Source: Roseobacter insulae
GTDB taxonomy: Bacteria; Pseudomonadota; Alphaproteobacteria; Rhodobacterales; Rhodobacteraceae
Reading direction: 5' to 3'
NCBI RefSeq assembly: GCF_019375555.1
Contig: NZ_JAHXDN010000003.1
Span: 124,001-188,000, forward strand
Length of the DNA stretch: 64,000 nucleotides
Shown: positions 63,537 to 64,000 of the stretch, piece by piece
How the letters are laid out: the number at the start of each line of letters is the position of its first letter
How positions within the stretch are numbered: position 1 is the stretch's first letter
Made by a program: the position numbers and the translations under genes
The notes under the pieces: generated by a model
What the model was told of the DNA's origin: nothing
Database searches by the model: none
Seen by the model: the letters and a program-made list of their open reading frames with translations, nothing else

Positions 63537-64000
63537 CTATGTCTGCCGTCCGCGTCCGGCAAACCGGGGCAGCATGGCCGAGAAATCCTTGCCCCGGCCG
63601 TCTTCTTGCTGCACGAACTGGGCGTACAGCGCCTGCGCCAGCGCACCCATGGGGGTGTCGGCATCGACTGCCTCTGCCGCCTGTTGCGACAGACCGAGGT
63701 CCTTCAACATCAGTTCCGCCGCGAACCCAGGAAGGTAATCATTGTCAGCCGGGCTTTCAGGGCCAACGCCGGGGGCAGGGCAGTAGGCATTCATTGACCA
63801 GCTATAGCCTGATGAGGTGCTGACGACATCGAACATCTTCTGCCGGTCGAGACCCAATTTATCGGCCAGGGCAAAAGCCTCGCAGGTGGCGATCATCGTG
63901 GCGCCAAGAATCATGTTGTTGCAGATTTTTGCGGCCTGACCCGCCCCGGCGTCACCGCAATGCACGGCCTTTTGCCCCATGATGTCAAAGAGCGGCCGGG
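63537..64000 (-). CDS. mmsB: 3-hydroxyisobutyrate dehydrogenase, C-terminal part (runs off the right edge)
   Basis: The visible 154 codons match the end of 3-hydroxyisobutyrate dehydrogenase of valine catabolism: FDIMGQKAVHCGDAGAGQAAKICNNMILGATM with the catalytic lysine of the GxGxxxKxxxN motif, FDVVSTSSGYSWSMNAYCPAPG, and LPGFAAELMLKDLGLSQQAAEAVDADTPMGAL. The NAD-binding half lies outside the window. Related beta-hydroxyacid dehydrogenases are possible, but NAYCPAPGVGPESPADNDY fits this enzyme well. Confidence 0.93.
   Translation of the reverse strand, partial: RPLFDIMGQKAVHCGDAGAGQAAKICNNMILGATMIATCEAFALADKLGLDRQKMFDVVSTSSGYSWSMNAYCPAPGVGPESPADNDYLPGFAAELMLKDLGLSQQAAEAVDADTPMGALAQALYAQFVQQEDGRGKDFSAMLPRFAGRGRQT

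Overview
The window looks like a chromosomal segment of a marine alphaproteobacterium of the Roseobacter group (family Rhodobacteraceae). The evidence is high GC content, the gene content, the glnB-glnA and rpsF-rpsR-rplI operons, an L9 protein with a long acidic tail, a PDH E1 beta subunit carrying its own lipoyl domain, and a complete Rhodobacter-type gene transfer agent (GTA) cluster. I cannot name the species. There is no rRNA, CRISPR array, insertion sequence or integrase; the only tRNA is tRNA-Leu(UAG).

Layout. 1-5 kb: nitrogen assimilation (glnB, glnA), the NAD(P)HX repair enzyme and a small Hint-domain protein. 5-9.5 kb: tRNA-Leu, trigger factor, a Tat-exported cyclic-nucleotide phosphodiesterase/nucleotidase and a small lytic transglycosylase lipoprotein. 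9.6-14.3 kb: a P-loop NTPase, the S6-S18-L9 ribosomal operon, a YceI protein and a cytochrome b561-YceI fusion. 14.5-20.4 kb: fatty-acid synthesis (fabD, fabG, acpP, fabF) and mltG. 20.5-34.7 kb: a 17-gene GTA cluster (g1 to g15 including g3.5 and g10.1). 34.8-40.3 kb: cysE and the pyruvate dehydrogenase operon pdhA-pdhB-sulfotransferase-pdhC. 40.4-49.4 kb: ftsB-like gene, pgk, two cyclophilins, an ArsR-type regulator with an old-yellow-enzyme gene, an SDR, a bactofilin/M23 peptidase pair, a DUF455 protein and Bcp. 49.5-64 kb: a YhdP/AsmA-like giant, queA, two MFS transporters, a DUF924 protein, lpdA, uvrA, a small exported protein, an MmgE/PrpD protein and the C-terminal part of 3-hydroxyisobutyrate dehydrogenase.

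The main system is the GTA: a domesticated phage that packages host DNA. Its genes are intact, collinear and tightly coupled. Its control region is the most informative stretch in the window. A 19-bp near-perfect palindrome (20504-20522) sits upstream of a near-consensus sigma-70 promoter (TTGACT-N17-TATAAC), and a strong intrinsic terminator lies only about 20 bases into the predicted transcript, before g1. That arrangement suggests control by activation plus antitermination.

Two other regulatory pairs emerge from the bases. A 20-bp inverted repeat, identical at 19 of 20 positions, lies before both pdhA and lpdA, 16 kb apart, implying shared control of pyruvate dehydrogenase E1/E2 and E3. 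A 16-bp palindrome lies exactly two bases before the start codons of both an ArsR-type regulator and the adjacent old-yellow-enzyme gene (13 of 16 identical), implying one regulator acting on both.
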